Below, piece after piece: positions 1 to 11,245 of a stretch of DNA of 64,000 nt. Numbering within the stretch: position 1 is the first letter of the stretch; each line of letters begins with the position of its first letter. This DNA comes from Riptortus pedestris. Taxonomy: Eukaryota > Arthropoda > Insecta > Hemiptera > Alydidae. A model generated the notes under the pieces. That model saw nothing but the letters and a program-made list of their open reading frames with translations, was not told the origin of the DNA and ran no database searches. Position numbers and translations under genes: made by a program. Where the stretch lies: assembly GCA_019009955.1 (NCBI GenBank), contig CM032228.1, forward strand, positions 173,610,001-173,674,000, written 5' to 3'.

Positions 1-356
1 TAAGCAATTCTTTTATATAAAAACATTATGGGGCATATAAATGATAATCAGAGATGACATTCATCATTACTAAGTTCCATGTAATATTAACAAATTCGTT
101 TCCTACAGCATAGCAATGGTAACTATTATGACTAAGAATTGTCCAAGAGCCCCCATTATTAATATACTATTTTATATATTCGAATCACTTACATGTTATA
201 ACATTCAACTGTATTATATGCACTACATATAACTCCATTTAGTGTATACTAAATAATGAATCGTAATGTATTAAACGAGTTAATAGGTTTACAAATAACT
301 TATTTGTGTTAGATACAACACTTTCTGCTTTTTAACCACAGACACTTTTATTAACC
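1..356. other. AT-rich sequence, nothing recognised
   Basis: This stretch is AT-rich with many short T and A runs. I see no open frame of note, no tandem repeat and no match to the repeat families found elsewhere in the window. Confidence 0.5.
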
Positions 357-725
357 TCATTTTTCACATACCGTCCTTAACCTCGGAATAACACATATTC
401 TACAAACCATATGATCTACAACATCTCCTTCCTTAGATGATCCCCTTCTTCTGCCATCATCTTCGATCTTCCCAGCTGATCCGTGTTTCTTCATGTGCTT
501 TCCTTCTACTTCCACCAGCCAAGTGTTCTGACCGAGTAGCTTCTGAATCACCCCGGGCTTCCAGATCACCTCTCCTTGCCTGTAGTCTTGCGCGTAGACT
601 AACTCCTTGGGCCCGCAATGTTTAACGGCATTTGGTCTTCCTTCTTCCGCCGATTTCCTTCTGTTCACTTTTATATTTTTGTATGCATTTTTTGTTATTC
701 CTGACATAGAAAATCTACCTGACAC
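357..725 (-). pseudogene. Ty3/gypsy integrase C-terminal remnant
   Basis: An open frame of 122 codons on the minus strand. Residues about 34-83 read like the C-terminal tail of Ty3/gypsy integrases of the CsRN1 type, where a G-x-x-V-Y-x-x-(D/N)-Y-R-x-G block is followed by W-x-P-G-V-I and then a V-E-V strand and a basic H-x-x-x-H end. Here the blocks are ELVYAQDYRQGE, WKPGVIQKLLGQ and WLVEVEGKHMKKH. In the intact polyprotein this part follows the catalytic core and contacts DNA. No catalytic core, reverse transcriptase or LTR is seen next to it, and the N-terminal 30 codons do not resemble the family, so this is an orphan fragment. The methionine at 725 is only where the open frame starts. 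The family call is by motif and not by database search. Confidence 0.62.
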
Positions 726-1928
726 CTGAATATTTCAGCAGGAGAAAGACCCGTGGATAAGTGAGGTGTTACCTGATATTTGAAAATAAATTATTCAAAT
801 TGTCCTTCGATTTATCTAAACTCATCTTTTTCAGACTACTACTACTCTACAGACAGACTTCTAAGCTATCGTTAAAGGGATGTGCATTCATTATAATACG
901 AATGTGTGGCCAATGAAGAACGGAGTAATTATGGCTTGTTTGCACTTCCTAATTCTTTGTAATTGTTGGATGTGCCATTTTATTTCTCAAAGTTTATTAT
1001 CAGTCGTTATGAACATGTTTGTTTCCCGTCGTTTAGTTTAGTAAGGAATTCTTATTAGATCGCCTAATAAGTTCGTTTATGTCTACAATATGGTTTTAGT
1101 AGTTGTTTGACTAGCTGGTTTACCTTAGAACTTCGTGTTCTGAACATATTCATGAAAAAGTTCTCCTCAACAATAGGCTGATTATTTTCCCGTTTATAAA
1201 GGCTAAAGGAGTTATATTTGACGTGCATTCTAATTGGGACCCCTCGTTTAAATGCAGGCGTCATATGGCTTGCATCATAGAATTAGAATGGAAACACATT
1301 ACATTAAAGTACAATTTAATGGAAGTAGCAAATTTGTAGCAATAAGTATGCAAGTAATCTTTTGATTGGTTAAAGCAATCAGGAGGAATGAGTTGATTGC
1401 AATTGTACTTGAGTCAAGAGGCGATTACTCTGCCTTGTAGATTGATTGAAGTGAGTCAGTTCCTTATGAAAGTGCAGTGCCTCCTGGAAAACAGGCTTGG
1501 CATTCATATCTCAGCCTTGAATGGCGCCTGCTTCTCCAGCTGTCAATGGCTTGGAGGGGTCCAGGATAATAGACAAGGACCGGCCCCTTCCCTCTCCTAA
1601 ATATAAGACAACTCCCGCCCACTCCATCCATTAAATTGGAAATTCTTCAACAAAGGTGTCTTCAAAGAGAAAGCCTCCCTTGGGAGTAAACACTCTCCCT
1701 CCGTGTGCCTCAACCTCTTGGCCAAGTGCTTGCGACAATTACAGTTTGCACTTACTTGAATATCGATTATTTAGATTGATTTGAGCTTAATCGAAACAAC
1801 AATGTAATCTCTCAATACTTTGTATAACCACGTTTGCAGAGCGACACAGAACAATAATGTGTGAAAAAACTGAGTACATAATAAATATTCTTATCGATTT
1901 CTATAGCTTTTTCTGAAATTATCTAAAC
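726..1928. other. Unassigned sequence, with a less AT-rich patch near 1540-1740
   Basis: No repeat family or coding remnant is recognised. The patch around 1540-1740 (near GGACCGGCCCCTTCCCTCTC) is clearly less AT-rich than its surroundings and is free of microsatellite, but no open frame there is convincing. Confidence 0.4.
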
Positions 1929-2011
1929 CAGGTGTGGTTTGACATTTTGCGGGCCAAGCTTTAGTGTGCAAATACGTTCGCGGTCCGCTTTTAAAAGTAG
2001 TACATTTTAAA

Positions 2012-2390
2012 ATAGTGTTCATAATTTTAACGATAGATGGAAGACATGAAATTATAACGACAATTTAATTATAATACAATTTATTAAAATAACAAAATGA
2101 ATTGAAAAAAATAGGTACAACATGATACAATCAATGAGTTTAAATTTGGGAATCTATCCATCGATGTTTGGATTAATTCCACCGATACAAAGACGAAAAG
2201 AATAGTGTTCATAATTTTTAACAATAGATATCAGACATGAAATTATAGCGACAAAGTAGTTATAATACAATTTATTAAAATAACAAAATGAATTGAAAAA
2301 AAATAGCTACAACATGATACAATCAATGAGTTTAAATTTGGGAATCTATCCATGGATGTTTCGATTAATTCCACTGATACAAAGACGAAA
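2012..2390. repeat. Tandem duplication, about 190 bp x 2
   Basis: The block starting AATAGTGTTCATAATTTT at 2012 recurs from 2202 to about 2390 with scattered differences (for example CATCGATG against CATGGATG near the middle). The duplicated unit includes the end of the hAT transposase remnant, so the duplication happened inside the transposon. Confidence 0.85.
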
Positions 2391-2502
2391 AGAATTTTCC
2401 AAATTATCGTCAGACAGCATTGTACGATGTTTTGATTTATTCACTTTCATTAATGAAAAGAACTGTTCGCATTTATAAGTATTGCAAAACGCACAAATCT
2501 CT
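2340..2502 (-). pseudogene. hAT transposase C-terminal (dimerisation) remnant
   Basis: Read on the minus strand from about 2500 down, the frame gives AFCNTYKCEQFFSLM, then KVNKSKHRT, then MLSDDNLENSFRL. This is the order and spacing of the hAT C-terminal region, in which S-T-Y-x-C-E-x-x-F-S-x-M-x-x-x-K-S-K-x-R is followed by L-(S/T)-D-E-H-L-x-x-x-L-R. The frame then meets stops (near 2353) and nothing of the N-terminal BED finger or catalytic core remains. It lies inside the hAT-type element 1929-2614 and overlaps a short tandem duplication. A non-functional fossil. Confidence 0.62.
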
Positions 2503-2614
2503 CCTCATCTTCCTCATCTAGAATTAGTAGTGTGATATTTTTGTTTGATTGGGTTTCCAAAATATCTCGCGGGCCGGATCAAACCTTACCGCGGCCGGGG
2601 GTTTCCCACATATG

Positions 2615-3789
2615 ATGAAACTAACAGAAACTACTAAATTTTCGCATCTTGTCAGTCCGCCTAGAAACCAACTTTTATTCCAGGAATTTCAAAAGTAAAG
2701 CCTAATAAATGCGATTTTAGACTCATTTTTACCCCTCTTTATAATTATTATCCCAATTATATGTTAATGAAGTTTAGTCAATAAATACTAATAAGGTGAA
2801 TGCATTAAAATGGAATAAAACTTGAAAGTAGGAGAGGCTTAGGATAGGTGAATGTTAATATACAAAAATATGATGTGATTATCTTTAGACAAGTGTTTCA
2901 AATTACGCATTATTTTTTTAAGTGATTTCAGCTGTTCAAAGAACTATTTGTGTATTTCTATTGTGTATTAACATCACAGAATCGTTCTATGTTTATGTTT
3001 TCATGAAAACTTGTTCTTATGTAAGTAAGAGCAGTCCCATCTGTGCAGCTCGTTAGCAGTCCCAAGTATATCAGGATAAGGACAGCCCACTCAAAATGGC
3101 TTTTTCAGCACGATTAAAAATAATTGGTAAAAACTTCAAGAGTTTCAACTCCAAAATTTAAAAGTAATTTATGCTTCAGGGGTGAGAAATATAATAAATA
3201 TTGGTTACAAGCAGGTTATGTCATTATTTGAGAGATTATGCATTACCCTCGGATGTTGATATGAAGGACAGCTTCACTAATTTCCTTCTTTCCCTATAAG
3301 CCCAACAAAGAAGAATTTGTGTTTTTTCTCTTCAGAGGCACAACTGTTTGCTGTATATTATGTACTCCTTATTGACATCTGCAATGACGAAAAATTTTCT
3401 TTATGACGTATCACATAAAAATATTAAAAATGTGGTAACTCAATAAGTAGGATGTTTAGGCGATAAAGCGGTGCAATACGAGTTCTAATTATGATATGTT
3501 TTTCGTATTAAGTGTTTCAATTTCCATTAAAAAAAATTTTTCTGTCTTGCCAGTTTTAATATTGTAAGTACGAAATTTTGTATAATTTCGACTGCCATTT
3601 ATAAAAATTAAAAAAAAATAACGAGCTACCCTAGTAAACATTGATTTACTTAGTAAGTTGCAACTCTTTTAACAAACTTTGTAGAAGACATTCTAAAAAG
3701 GATTAAACTTGATCTTTTCAGATCATTTTTTTTTCAAGAACCCTTGTGTGTAGAAATGACAGCAATGTGTTATGCGTAACGTTTTTTTG
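2615..3789. other. AT-rich sequence, nothing recognised
   Basis: Rich in A/T runs, without tandem structure or a coding remnant that I can identify on either strand. Confidence 0.45.
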
Positions 3790-4145
3790 GGTGGGCAGAA
3801 AAGAGCTGGTAAAATTGTCGCTAGTGGCAACCAACCGGACCTGAAGCTCGTCTATCGGACAGAAGTTAAGGACAGAATTTGGGGATAACAATTAGAACTG
3901 GGATAGAAAGAACCGGAGAGGCAAGCTTCGAGTGTTTGAACTGGGTCAAGATGCCGGGGTGAAAAACAAACTCCTGAAGGCAGGAGTACTGGATTCGACG
4001 AAGGGAGAACGGCGATGTGTTCCTGCAAGGTCCTGGTTTGAAGAAAGTCAATGAGGAAGGTCGGGACCAGCTGAGAGAGAAGCAAAAGATCAAGACCTAT
4101 CAAATGAAGAATACAACAAATCCTCTTATTCACCGAGGGGCTCTA
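3790..4145 (+). pseudogene. Degenerate Ty3/gypsy integrase-tail-like fragment, related to 53464-53700
   Basis: Around 3914-3970 the plus strand reads RRGKLRVFELGQDAGVKN, which lines up with RRSKPRDFEPCQDVWEKN at about 53565-53620. Gypsy integrases have a similar H-D-R-R-S-(K/R)-x-R-x-F-x-x-G-Q-x-V-x-V-K-N stretch just before the W-x-P-G motif. Upstream VYRTEVKDRIWG also aligns with the other copy, but in a different frame and with stops, so frameshifts are present. Both copies share the downstream word ATTCACCG followed by a GGGG run. The opposite strand is open too (93 codons), but the family match is on the plus strand. The relation between the two copies is visible. The gypsy label is moderately secure. 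Confidence 0.42.
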
Positions 4146-4932
4146 CGGCCAATGAAAACAGGTACCTGAGTAAACTCATTTATGTATGCAATGGCAGATA
4201 GTTTCTTTGAAACATTAATATACCTGTATTTTGCACTAAATGTGTGCAATGGATCGTTAATTTAAAAATACTTATCTTCGCCTGTTTGACATGGATACGA
4301 AGATTTGCTGAAAACCAAAACAGGCCATTGGTACAGGATGATACGCTATTGCACTTCCCTCCCAACTCTACAAAAGATTAAGTTTCTCAAAGACTTTTCA
4401 ACTACATTCTCACGACGTGATGTCAATTTAGGATACACACATGATCTGACTCAAGATTTTAAATTAACATTGGATTAGATCATCGTGTTCTGATGGAGCC
4501 AGTTTTCCAAACTTGAAATCCTAATATAATACTCCCTTTTTACGTTTGATAAAGTAGGCTTAGTGAAAAATTTAGTTTTAATCCAGGAGCTGTGAGCGTC
4601 TGAGGGCCAGACTATTTGTCAGGTTTAGGAGTTCTAAATCGGGAACTGGTTCCAAGTGGTAGAAATCCATTGTGTCTCTCGTCATTTATATACTCTACAT
4701 TTATCACCTTTGTTCTTGAGAAACCAATCCATGTAACACATTTCTGAATTTTCTCTTCCTATTAATAGTATTACAAATCTTAAATTGTTTCAAGCGATTT
4801 ACAATTCGGGTGATCTTATTTATAAAATAATATAATTTGTCCATTATGGGGGCTGCAAACCCCTACAACTAATAATTTTGATTCAATATCATGAGTCAAT
4901 TCATTTCTGTTTACATACAGTAATAAAAAAAA
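4146..4932. other. Unassigned AT-rich sequence
   Basis: No repeat or coding feature recognised. It ends in an A-run that abuts the first family H element. Confidence 0.45.
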
Positions 4933-5390
4933 TCCGTCACGCAGGGGCTGCGTAAACTAAGCAGAATTCCCACGTGAAGTTTTACAATAGAGAAATTTCA
5001 GAATAGAGAGTCAAACAGTTACGGGAACAGCCCGAACTAGCTCTTGACGGTAACTCACGACTAAACACGAAGCTAGCCGATCTCATCTCAGAAGCTAAAA
5101 ACACAAAAATGCAAATATCTCGGTTAATATTCAAGATACAGAATAAATGTATATAACATTATTTATAGTAAATGTAATTTGCAATAAGATTGATTTTATA
5201 TCACTTTTCGAGCCGACGTATAGTAACGGAGATATTTCGAACTTTCGAAAATCCTCCCCTCTGAACCCCCCCCCTCCCACTAGTCCGATTTCAGCCATTA
5301 ACGAACTTGATCTTTATTTTTGCATTAAACGTTTAAATATCGAGTATGGTAACTATCAAACGAAAATTGCAACCCCTAGAGCGTTAACAG

Positions 5391-5454
<64 letters not shown>

Positions 5455-5574
5455 GAACGGACCTCATTTTCGTCATCTCCTGGGTAGGATTGATGACATT
5501 TGAAGACATTTTTCGAAACTCGCGTCATGAGTACGACCTCAATAGCTGATTTCTCATATGGGAAATCTGCTAAA
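4933..5574 (+). mobile_element. Family H element (HINE-like), copy 1
   Basis: Begins TCCGTCACGCAGGGGCTGCG after an A-run, has AAGCAGAATTCCCACGTG about 30 nt in, and then the conserved body with C-rich words (CCCCTCTGAACCCCCC) and AACGAACTTGATC. A (TA)n core follows, then the 3' half (GAACGGACCTCATTTTCGTC, CATGAGTACGACCTCAATAG) and the terminal stem-loop before CTGCTAAA. No protein is encoded. The longer open frames are passages through the microsatellite. The terminal palindrome has CATATG in its centre with the flanking stem kept. Confidence 0.88.
5395..5448. repeat. (TA)n microsatellite core of H copy 1
   Basis: About 27 uninterrupted TA units. The H family carries this tract at the same internal position in most copies. 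Confidence 0.95.
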
Positions 5575-5700
5575 ACTATGTTAAAGGAGTTTCGATTGCT
5601 AGAATGTTCCATGATTCTGTTGCAGTTTTACTTAGTTTTTAGCGGACTATACGTACAAGTTTTTCACTGGTGTGGCTGTGTGCGTGCGTTTGTGTAGGTT

Positions 5701-5705
5701 TTATA

Positions 5706-5738
<33 letters not shown>
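5701..5738. repeat. (TA)n microsatellite
   Basis: A short TA tract with one ATACAT interruption, following a TGTGTGCGTGCG stretch, and not part of a recognisable H copy. Confidence 0.9.
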
Positions 5739-6319
5739 GAGCGAATTTATTGTTATATTGTTTTTAATAATTTTATTATAAAATCAAGATAATTTAGCTA
5801 TTTTGTTGGCGAAGTTCTTTTATTATTGACAGGTATCTCAACTGAGACTGCAGCTTATATAATATCTTTATTTCTTATATAGGTGATAGCTCACAATCTG
5901 TGGAATAGAAGATTTGAGGATTACTGTTGAAAGTTCATTTATCTCTTTAATTGGAAGCCCATAATCTTGTAATGATTTGACTGATTCATGATAGGGAACT
6001 TATTTTGACCTAAACAGTTGTCCAGCCTTCTATATTATATATTATATTTTCTAGAAAAATAGGGCTCACAGATACTTCTACTTCGTGATTTGTGCAAGTC
6101 TCAAAACTAAAAGCTATAGGATACATAATTAATGATTTCTATTTGGCTCTGGCTAGCTAGTGTGTCTGATCCCTTCGCTGAACCATATGCTAAAAGTGCT
6201 GATCCTTCTCCGAATCCTTTCAGTCTGGGTGCGTCCAATTCAAAAGTTGAGCAGTATCAGGATGGCCTTATGATGAAGTGAATGGCAGAACACACAGAAG
6301 GCATGGGTAGTGTTTCTAT

Positions 6320-6323
<4 letters not shown>
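5739..6323. other. Unassigned AT-rich sequence
   Basis: No repeat family or gene recognised. Confidence 0.4.
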
Positions 6324-6418
<95 letters not shown>

Positions 6419-6421
6419 CGC
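6324..6421. repeat. Compound microsatellite (TA)n(TG)n(CG)n
   Basis: A run of about 23 TA units passes directly into about 20 TG units and then about 5 CG units. The alternating purine-pyrimidine run is the kind of sequence that can adopt left-handed DNA. Open frames across it on both strands (IYIY, CVCV, THTH) are artefacts. Confidence 0.95.
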
Positions 6422-9134
6422 TTGTGGTTGTCTATTATTTTTAAATATTGATAAAATGAAAGTGGAAAACGTGTAATAGGTAACTCGCGGAGTACGATGG
6501 TCATGATCGTCCCCCTGAATCTGTTCCTATCTATCTCAGAGGAATATAATTATGTGGTCCTTGTATGATTAAGGTTCATTTGACGAAAGCCTACCTTAAG
6601 CCCTAATCTATACACTTGAAAAATGATTAGATTTGCCATTCCGGATTTGGAGTCTTGAGGTATCTTACATTATTTTTTGGGTCACATAGATCTTCTCGCG
6701 ACACTATTCTCTTATTTAGGCTTACATTTGTTTTTTGTGATCTTACAGCCTTAACGAAGGATTTAAAGACCTTTTGAAGTACTCTTTCTAAGCTCAAATT
6801 TGTGAATGATTTTTTCCTTAAGTACAATATTGAATTCATTTTCTTGTATTTGAGTTCATCATCAAAATTGACCTGGAGAACGTGCTCTAAGGCCCACCAA
6901 ACACAACAAGCATTAGTCTAAGATTTCGTTTAGCTTCCATTCTATTCAAATTGATGGTATTCGTAATTCTTACTGTTGGTTTGTCGGCGAGAGTACTCCA
7001 AAACTACTTTATATTCTAAATTACCACCGCTTTTACATATACCTGGGTTTAATGCAGGTTTCCAAAACAATTTAAACATTAATTATTACAGAGTATAATA
7101 GGAAAAAGGCCCTTGGAATATTTAAAAATATGAGTTTGTTAGCAGGGAGAAATGTTCAAACCTAAAAATAAATCTTAATATATCCAATAACTATACTCTG
7201 CTTATAAAGTGTTCACATTTACACCAATATAGTTATCATAAAAATCTGCTAAAAATGCGGAAGAAACATTATAAAGATTTACTATTGGTTATATAGTATT
7301 GGAAAACCTCACAAATATTTTAACAATGTATTTTCCAACAAGAGTGCAATTTTTACTCAGTAGTTTTAGAAAAACCTTGATTCTGTTTAGGGTTCTTTCT
7401 AATTCTCCAGTTGGGTAGATAGAGTTCCGTGGGAAAATATAGGCTAATTAAATGATAAAAAGAATTGACTTATAATAAGATAATACAATAGGGGTTAGAC
7501 GTGACCTGACTAAACCCTCACATCGCCATCTTTTCATCCCTTCCCTTAAAGCCGTTTGTTACAAAAAAAAAAATTCTCATGAGTTGGAATCAAAATTAAA
7601 AAAAAAAATAATAAAACTTAGTAGATAAAAAAATGAATAAATTGCACACCATCACAGTTTATGAAGCATTTATACAGTGATTGTCTAAACAGCAACTTAA
7701 ACTATTGTTTTGATATGTTGTTAATTAATAAATAGAATAATATTGGTTAATAAGAAGATTTAAAATAATTCATCATTCCTGCATGAGATAATATACCAGT
7801 TTTTTTATAAAAAATTATGTTGACAGTTTTAACATTTTTAAACAACTGATAAGTATGTTCTTTCAAATTTTATATACCTTTTTTATATATGAATTTTTAA
7901 CTATTTTACCCTATTAATTTGTTTTCCTTCTCACATTATTGTTTCTTAGTTATCTAAAATTCCCCAGCACTATGGCATATGACAATGTCCTATGGGCAAT
8001 TTCACTTTAATATAGTAAGAATACAATTTTACATTATTCAATAATAACTAATTTCCTTAAAGGACGAACTCTCTGGGACCTACTATGTAATTTAGTTAAA
8101 TATGGTATCAGAAAAATAAAAAGGCCTAGGTAAACTACAGGTACTATTCACATAAATTTACTCTAAGAAAGCCGAAATCTTACTTAAAATGTGAAAACAA
8201 CATAAAATGCCTTCTTATTCATCTTTCTGAGAATTAACATTTTTTAAATTGTTTTGATTTTAAAATTTGAAAATAATGTGACTAACCAGATGAAGGGATG
8301 TGGTATATTTCTATAAAATTATTTAAATTTACAAACTGTTCATTTCCTATTTCCCAATTATAATTTTCTTAAGTTGCATGACAAGTCACTATCGTAGTTA
8401 CTAACACTCTAAATTTTCCAGCAAAACTTTTCCTAGTCCTCATAAAGAAAAACCATGCAACATTAAATTATGTCTTAGCCATCCTTTTGATAATTTCTAC
8501 AGTCACTAAAGTAAAAGGCACTAGAATATAGGACGACGTTTTAATAGTAAACCAAAATTAAAATTTGTAGAGAAGAAAGACTCAATAAATATAAAGATAA
8601 ATCAATAAAAATATAATAGTGAATAAATAAAATAATAATAATAATAGGTAAAACCTTTATTGAAGTAGTTTATGAATGAAGGAAAACATTCAGAAGTTGA
8701 AGTGGGTTATGGGAAGAAACCGTATGGTTATAACTGGAGCAATCTCATCAAGAAAGCACACGCTCATCGACAGGAGATATCGAATCGGTTGGGGTTTTGT
8801 AGGGCGAGACGTTTATTAGGAAAGTTCTGGGTACTTTACGGCTTTTTAGGTTATGGTCTATTGTAAGAGTTGTACTCTCCTTCCTCTCAGCTCTAGAGCA
8901 AATAAACGACCTTATGCCACTTCTTAAGAGCACTTCTAAACATTTTCTCCTCTTCTTATACAGCCCTAGAATGTATTACTTTGGCAAAGTTATACCTTGT
9001 ATGGACGGCATTACCTGAATAGAAGACGTTAAGAACACCTTTTCAGTCTTTTGTAGTTTATTTATTTTTTTTCAGTTTTTTTGCAATTCTATTCCTATAA
9101 CACAGCTCTTGTGGTTATCTAAATTTCTTGAACG
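6422..9134. other. Long AT-rich stretch without recognised genes
   Basis: Mostly very AT-rich. A minus-strand open frame at 6627-6839 (70 codons, Lys/Val-rich) resembles no family I know, and no other coding remnant is evident. There is no tandem repeat apart from short AAT runs near 8633-8645. Confidence 0.4.
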
Positions 9135-9335
9135 GAGTTCCGCATAGCCATTTGAGACGTTTGTCTTAATCTTCTGTGAAAAGCCTACAGTGCCGAGTTC
9201 GATTCCCGGCTGGGTAATAACGAACTAATTAAATAAACTCCTAAGTCCCACCCTGGCTAGAAAAGGGTGTTAACCTGTAGATAACCCGTCCCTGTTAGCT
9301 GTAGTAGCTTACAGTGGACATAAATAAATAAAAAA
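9135..9335 (+). mobile_element. tRNA-derived SINE, copy A (diverged head)
   Basis: A pol III B-box-like GAGTTCGATTCCCGGC sits near 9195. It is followed by the conserved SINE body (CCCACCCTGGCTAGAAAAGG, GTAACC-like, TGTAGATAACCCGTCCC) and a tail AGTGGACATAAATAAATAAA. The tRNA-like head upstream (TAGCCATTTGAG near 9147) is weakly kept. It is the same family as the copies at 31895, 40626 and 63601. Confidence 0.8.
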
Positions 9336-9554
9336 CAATTACTTGAACGCATGATTTATTTAGGTCATTTCACTTTCTTATCGATTTAACTGTAATCTTT
9401 GTGAGCTGGGATTAGGTGTATAGACAAGGAAAGGGTAACATGTATATAACATTTACAGAGTGCATACCCATGTATTGTAATTGCAACTATAACGAATTCA
9501 TCAATTCACTCTACTGACTGATTTCCAATTCCAAAGAATGTGTGAAGATGTGCA

Positions 9555-9555
<1 letters not shown>

Positions 9556-9615
<60 letters not shown>
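9556..9615. repeat. (TA)n microsatellite flanking family P copy 1
   Basis: About 30 TA units directly abutting the ACTAGCTCAGATACCC start of the family P element. Confidence 0.95.
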
Positions 9616-9617
<2 letters not shown>

Positions 9618-9899
9618 TAGCTCAGATACCCGGCTTCGCTCGGGAATTCACTTGAGGCTGAATGGTGATGGTATATTTTTGGCAAGGCTTTACTTTTCAC
9701 GAGATTTACCCGTCCCAGTGTTTAGGGTTAACACCCGCCGTTTCTGTGGATTTGTTAATAATGAAATTAATTTTTTATGTAAGACTTCACTGTCCTGCAT
9801 ATTGTCATATTTCCCGTTTCCTGTGTATTATGCATAGATTTGAATTATTAAGGAGAAAATATTGACATACATTTGAATTAATTTTTTAAGGTGAGGTAC

Positions 9900-11030
9900 C
9901 TGGTAGTTCATGTTGAAAAGAAGTGTTGAGGAAATTTCTCTAAATAATAAAATAAACAACTTTTTTTAAGTGCATATTTGGTGAAACCCCAATAGGAAAT
10001 CACTATTATTAATTTCAGGCCTCCCTTACAACCCCCACTCCTGCCCGTCCCTATAAATGTTAGTATGGCTTATTATAAAGAAGGCGTTAGTACTAATTCA
10101 CATACCGAGCTTGGTTTAGTACGGTTGAGTCTTTTGCCCCAAATAAAATTGTTGACTCCCGCTATAATTTTTAGCGTATTACACCTTTATACTTCGGTAT
10201 ACGACGATAGTGTATATAACAAAAGTTACTCTAAATTACAAAATAAACAACTTCTGTTATGTTCATATTTACCGAAAACCCAATAGGAAACGAAATATCG
10301 CTATTTTTAATTTCTGGCTTCCCTCATAACCCCCACTCCTGCCCGTCCCTAGAAATGTTGGTATGGCTTGTTATAAAGAAAGCGTTAATGCTAATACATA
10401 TACCGAGTTTAATTTATTTCGGTTGGGTCTTTTGTCCCAAATAAAATTGTTCACTTCCGCTATAGGTTTCAGCGTATATCTCGTTTATAATTCGGTATAT
10501 GAAAAAAGTGTATATAACAAAAGTTACTCTAAACAACAAAATAAACAACTTTTGTTATGTGCATAATTGCCTAAAATTCTATAGGAAACGAAATATTGCT
10601 ATTTTTAATTTCAGGCTTCCCCTACAACCCCCACTCCTGCTCGTCTCTAGAAATAATGGTACAGCTTATTATCATGAAGGAGTTAGTGTTTATTCACATA
10701 AGGAATTTTATTTAATTCGGTTGGGTCGTTTGTCCTAAATAAAATTGTTGACTCCCTCTATAATGTTTAGCGTATAACACCTTTATAGTTCGGTATACGA
10801 AAAAAGTGTACATAACAAAAGTTACTCTAAATAACAAAATAAACAACTTTTGTTATATGCATATTTGCCAAGAAACCAATAGGAAACGAAATATTGCTAT
10901 TTTAAATTTCAGGCCTCCCTTATAACCCCCACTCCTGTTCGTCTCAGAGAATATTAATATAGCCTAAAGTCTAAGTTGGGTTAGTAGTAATACACATACC
11001 AAGTTTCATAAAATTCGGTTCAGCCGTTTA
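9900..11030 (+). repeat. ~298-bp tandem array inside family P copy 1
   Basis: The marker ACCCCCACTCCTG(C/T)(C/T)CGTC falls near 10031, 10329, 10627 and 10924, giving a period of about 298 bp. Each unit carries TCGGTATACGA, GTGTATATAACAAAAGTTAC, AACAAAATAAACAACTTTTG and AATAGGAAACGAAATAT. Each unit also contains a degenerate copy of the element's tail (CACATACCGAG, then a TTCGGTTG(A/G)GTC word). Confidence 0.88.
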
Positions 11031-11041
11031 TGCGTGAAAAG

Positions 11042-11103
11042 GTAACAAACAAACAAACAAATAAACAAACAAACAAACAAACAAACAAACAAACAAACAA
11101 ACA
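11042..11103 (+). repeat. (CAAA)n microsatellite in the tail of P copy 1
   Basis: About 15 AAAC units with one AAAT. The homologous tract in the second copy (38705-38740) is only about 9 units, so length has changed since the copies diverged. Confidence 0.92.
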
Positions 11104-11245
11104 GACACCAAAGAAACAAAATGCAGTTATGGTGTCTATGACATGTGAAACGAAAAGTTATCGTGAAATTTCGCGAAAAAAATTAATGTACAGACAGAGG
11201 TTACAATTTTATATATATATATATAGATATATATATATATATATA

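Larger units (their letters stand above)
1929..2614 (-). mobile_element. hAT-type DNA transposon, internally deleted remnant
   Basis: The left boundary CAGGTGTGGTTTGACA and the right boundary (complement CATATGTGGGAAACCCCCGG) share a CAGGTGTGG-like terminus. Each is followed by a GCGGGCC-rich subterminal block, as in hAT elements of the Charlie/SPIN/ZBED group. Inside, on the minus strand, is the end of a hAT transposase (separate entry). The right terminus is degenerate and the 8-bp flanks, ATCTAAAC and ATGAAACT, match only in part, so the insertion is old or the boundary is a few bases off. Length is about 0.69 kb, against about 3 kb for an autonomous element. Confidence 0.6.
9616..11210 (+). 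mobile_element. Family P element, copy 1: head, four ~298-bp units, (CAAA)n and tail
   Basis: The head contains the hairpin-prone CCCGGCTTCGCTCGGG (near 9629). Four tandem units of about 298 bp follow. The tail is TTCGGTTCAGCCGTTTATGC, a CAAA run, then CACCAAAGAAACAAAATGCA and CGTGAAATTTCGCGAAAAAA before another TA tract. The same structure recurs at 37267-38845 with high identity, so this is a dispersed element with defined ends that sits between TA repeats. It encodes no convincing protein. Similar CCCGGCTTCGCTCGGG heads and CGGTTCAGCCGTTT...AACAAACAAAC tails occur in many invertebrate repeats, but I cannot assign a class. It could be a non-autonomous retroelement or a rolling-circle satellite-bearing element. 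Confidence 0.75.

Noticed and set aside
1397..1600. Plus-strand 67-codon frame with two Cys pairs
   Set aside because: The frame is short and falls in a balanced patch where other frames are also open; nothing supports translation.
5147..5503. Open frame of 118 codons with a run of alternating Ile-Tyr
   Set aside because: It is read-through of family H sequence and its (TA)n core; the same IYIY artefact recurs at 6282, 9538, 11513, 12011, 12084, 20134, 30444, 31099, 37037 and 50166 on either strand.
6627..6839. Minus-strand 70-codon frame, Lys/Val-rich
   Set aside because: No recognisable motif or composition shift; consistent with chance in AT-rich DNA.
9616..11210. Hammerhead-ribozyme retrozyme (tandem ~300-bp units suggested it)
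   Set aside because: I looked for the CTGATGA ... GAAA core in the units and did not find it; a CTGATGAG word at 63740 belongs to a SINE copy and lacks the rest of the fold.
9616..11210. Classical DNA transposon with terminal inverted repeats for family P
   Set aside because: The head (ACTAGCTCAGATACCC) and tail (before TTACAATTTT) are not complementary.
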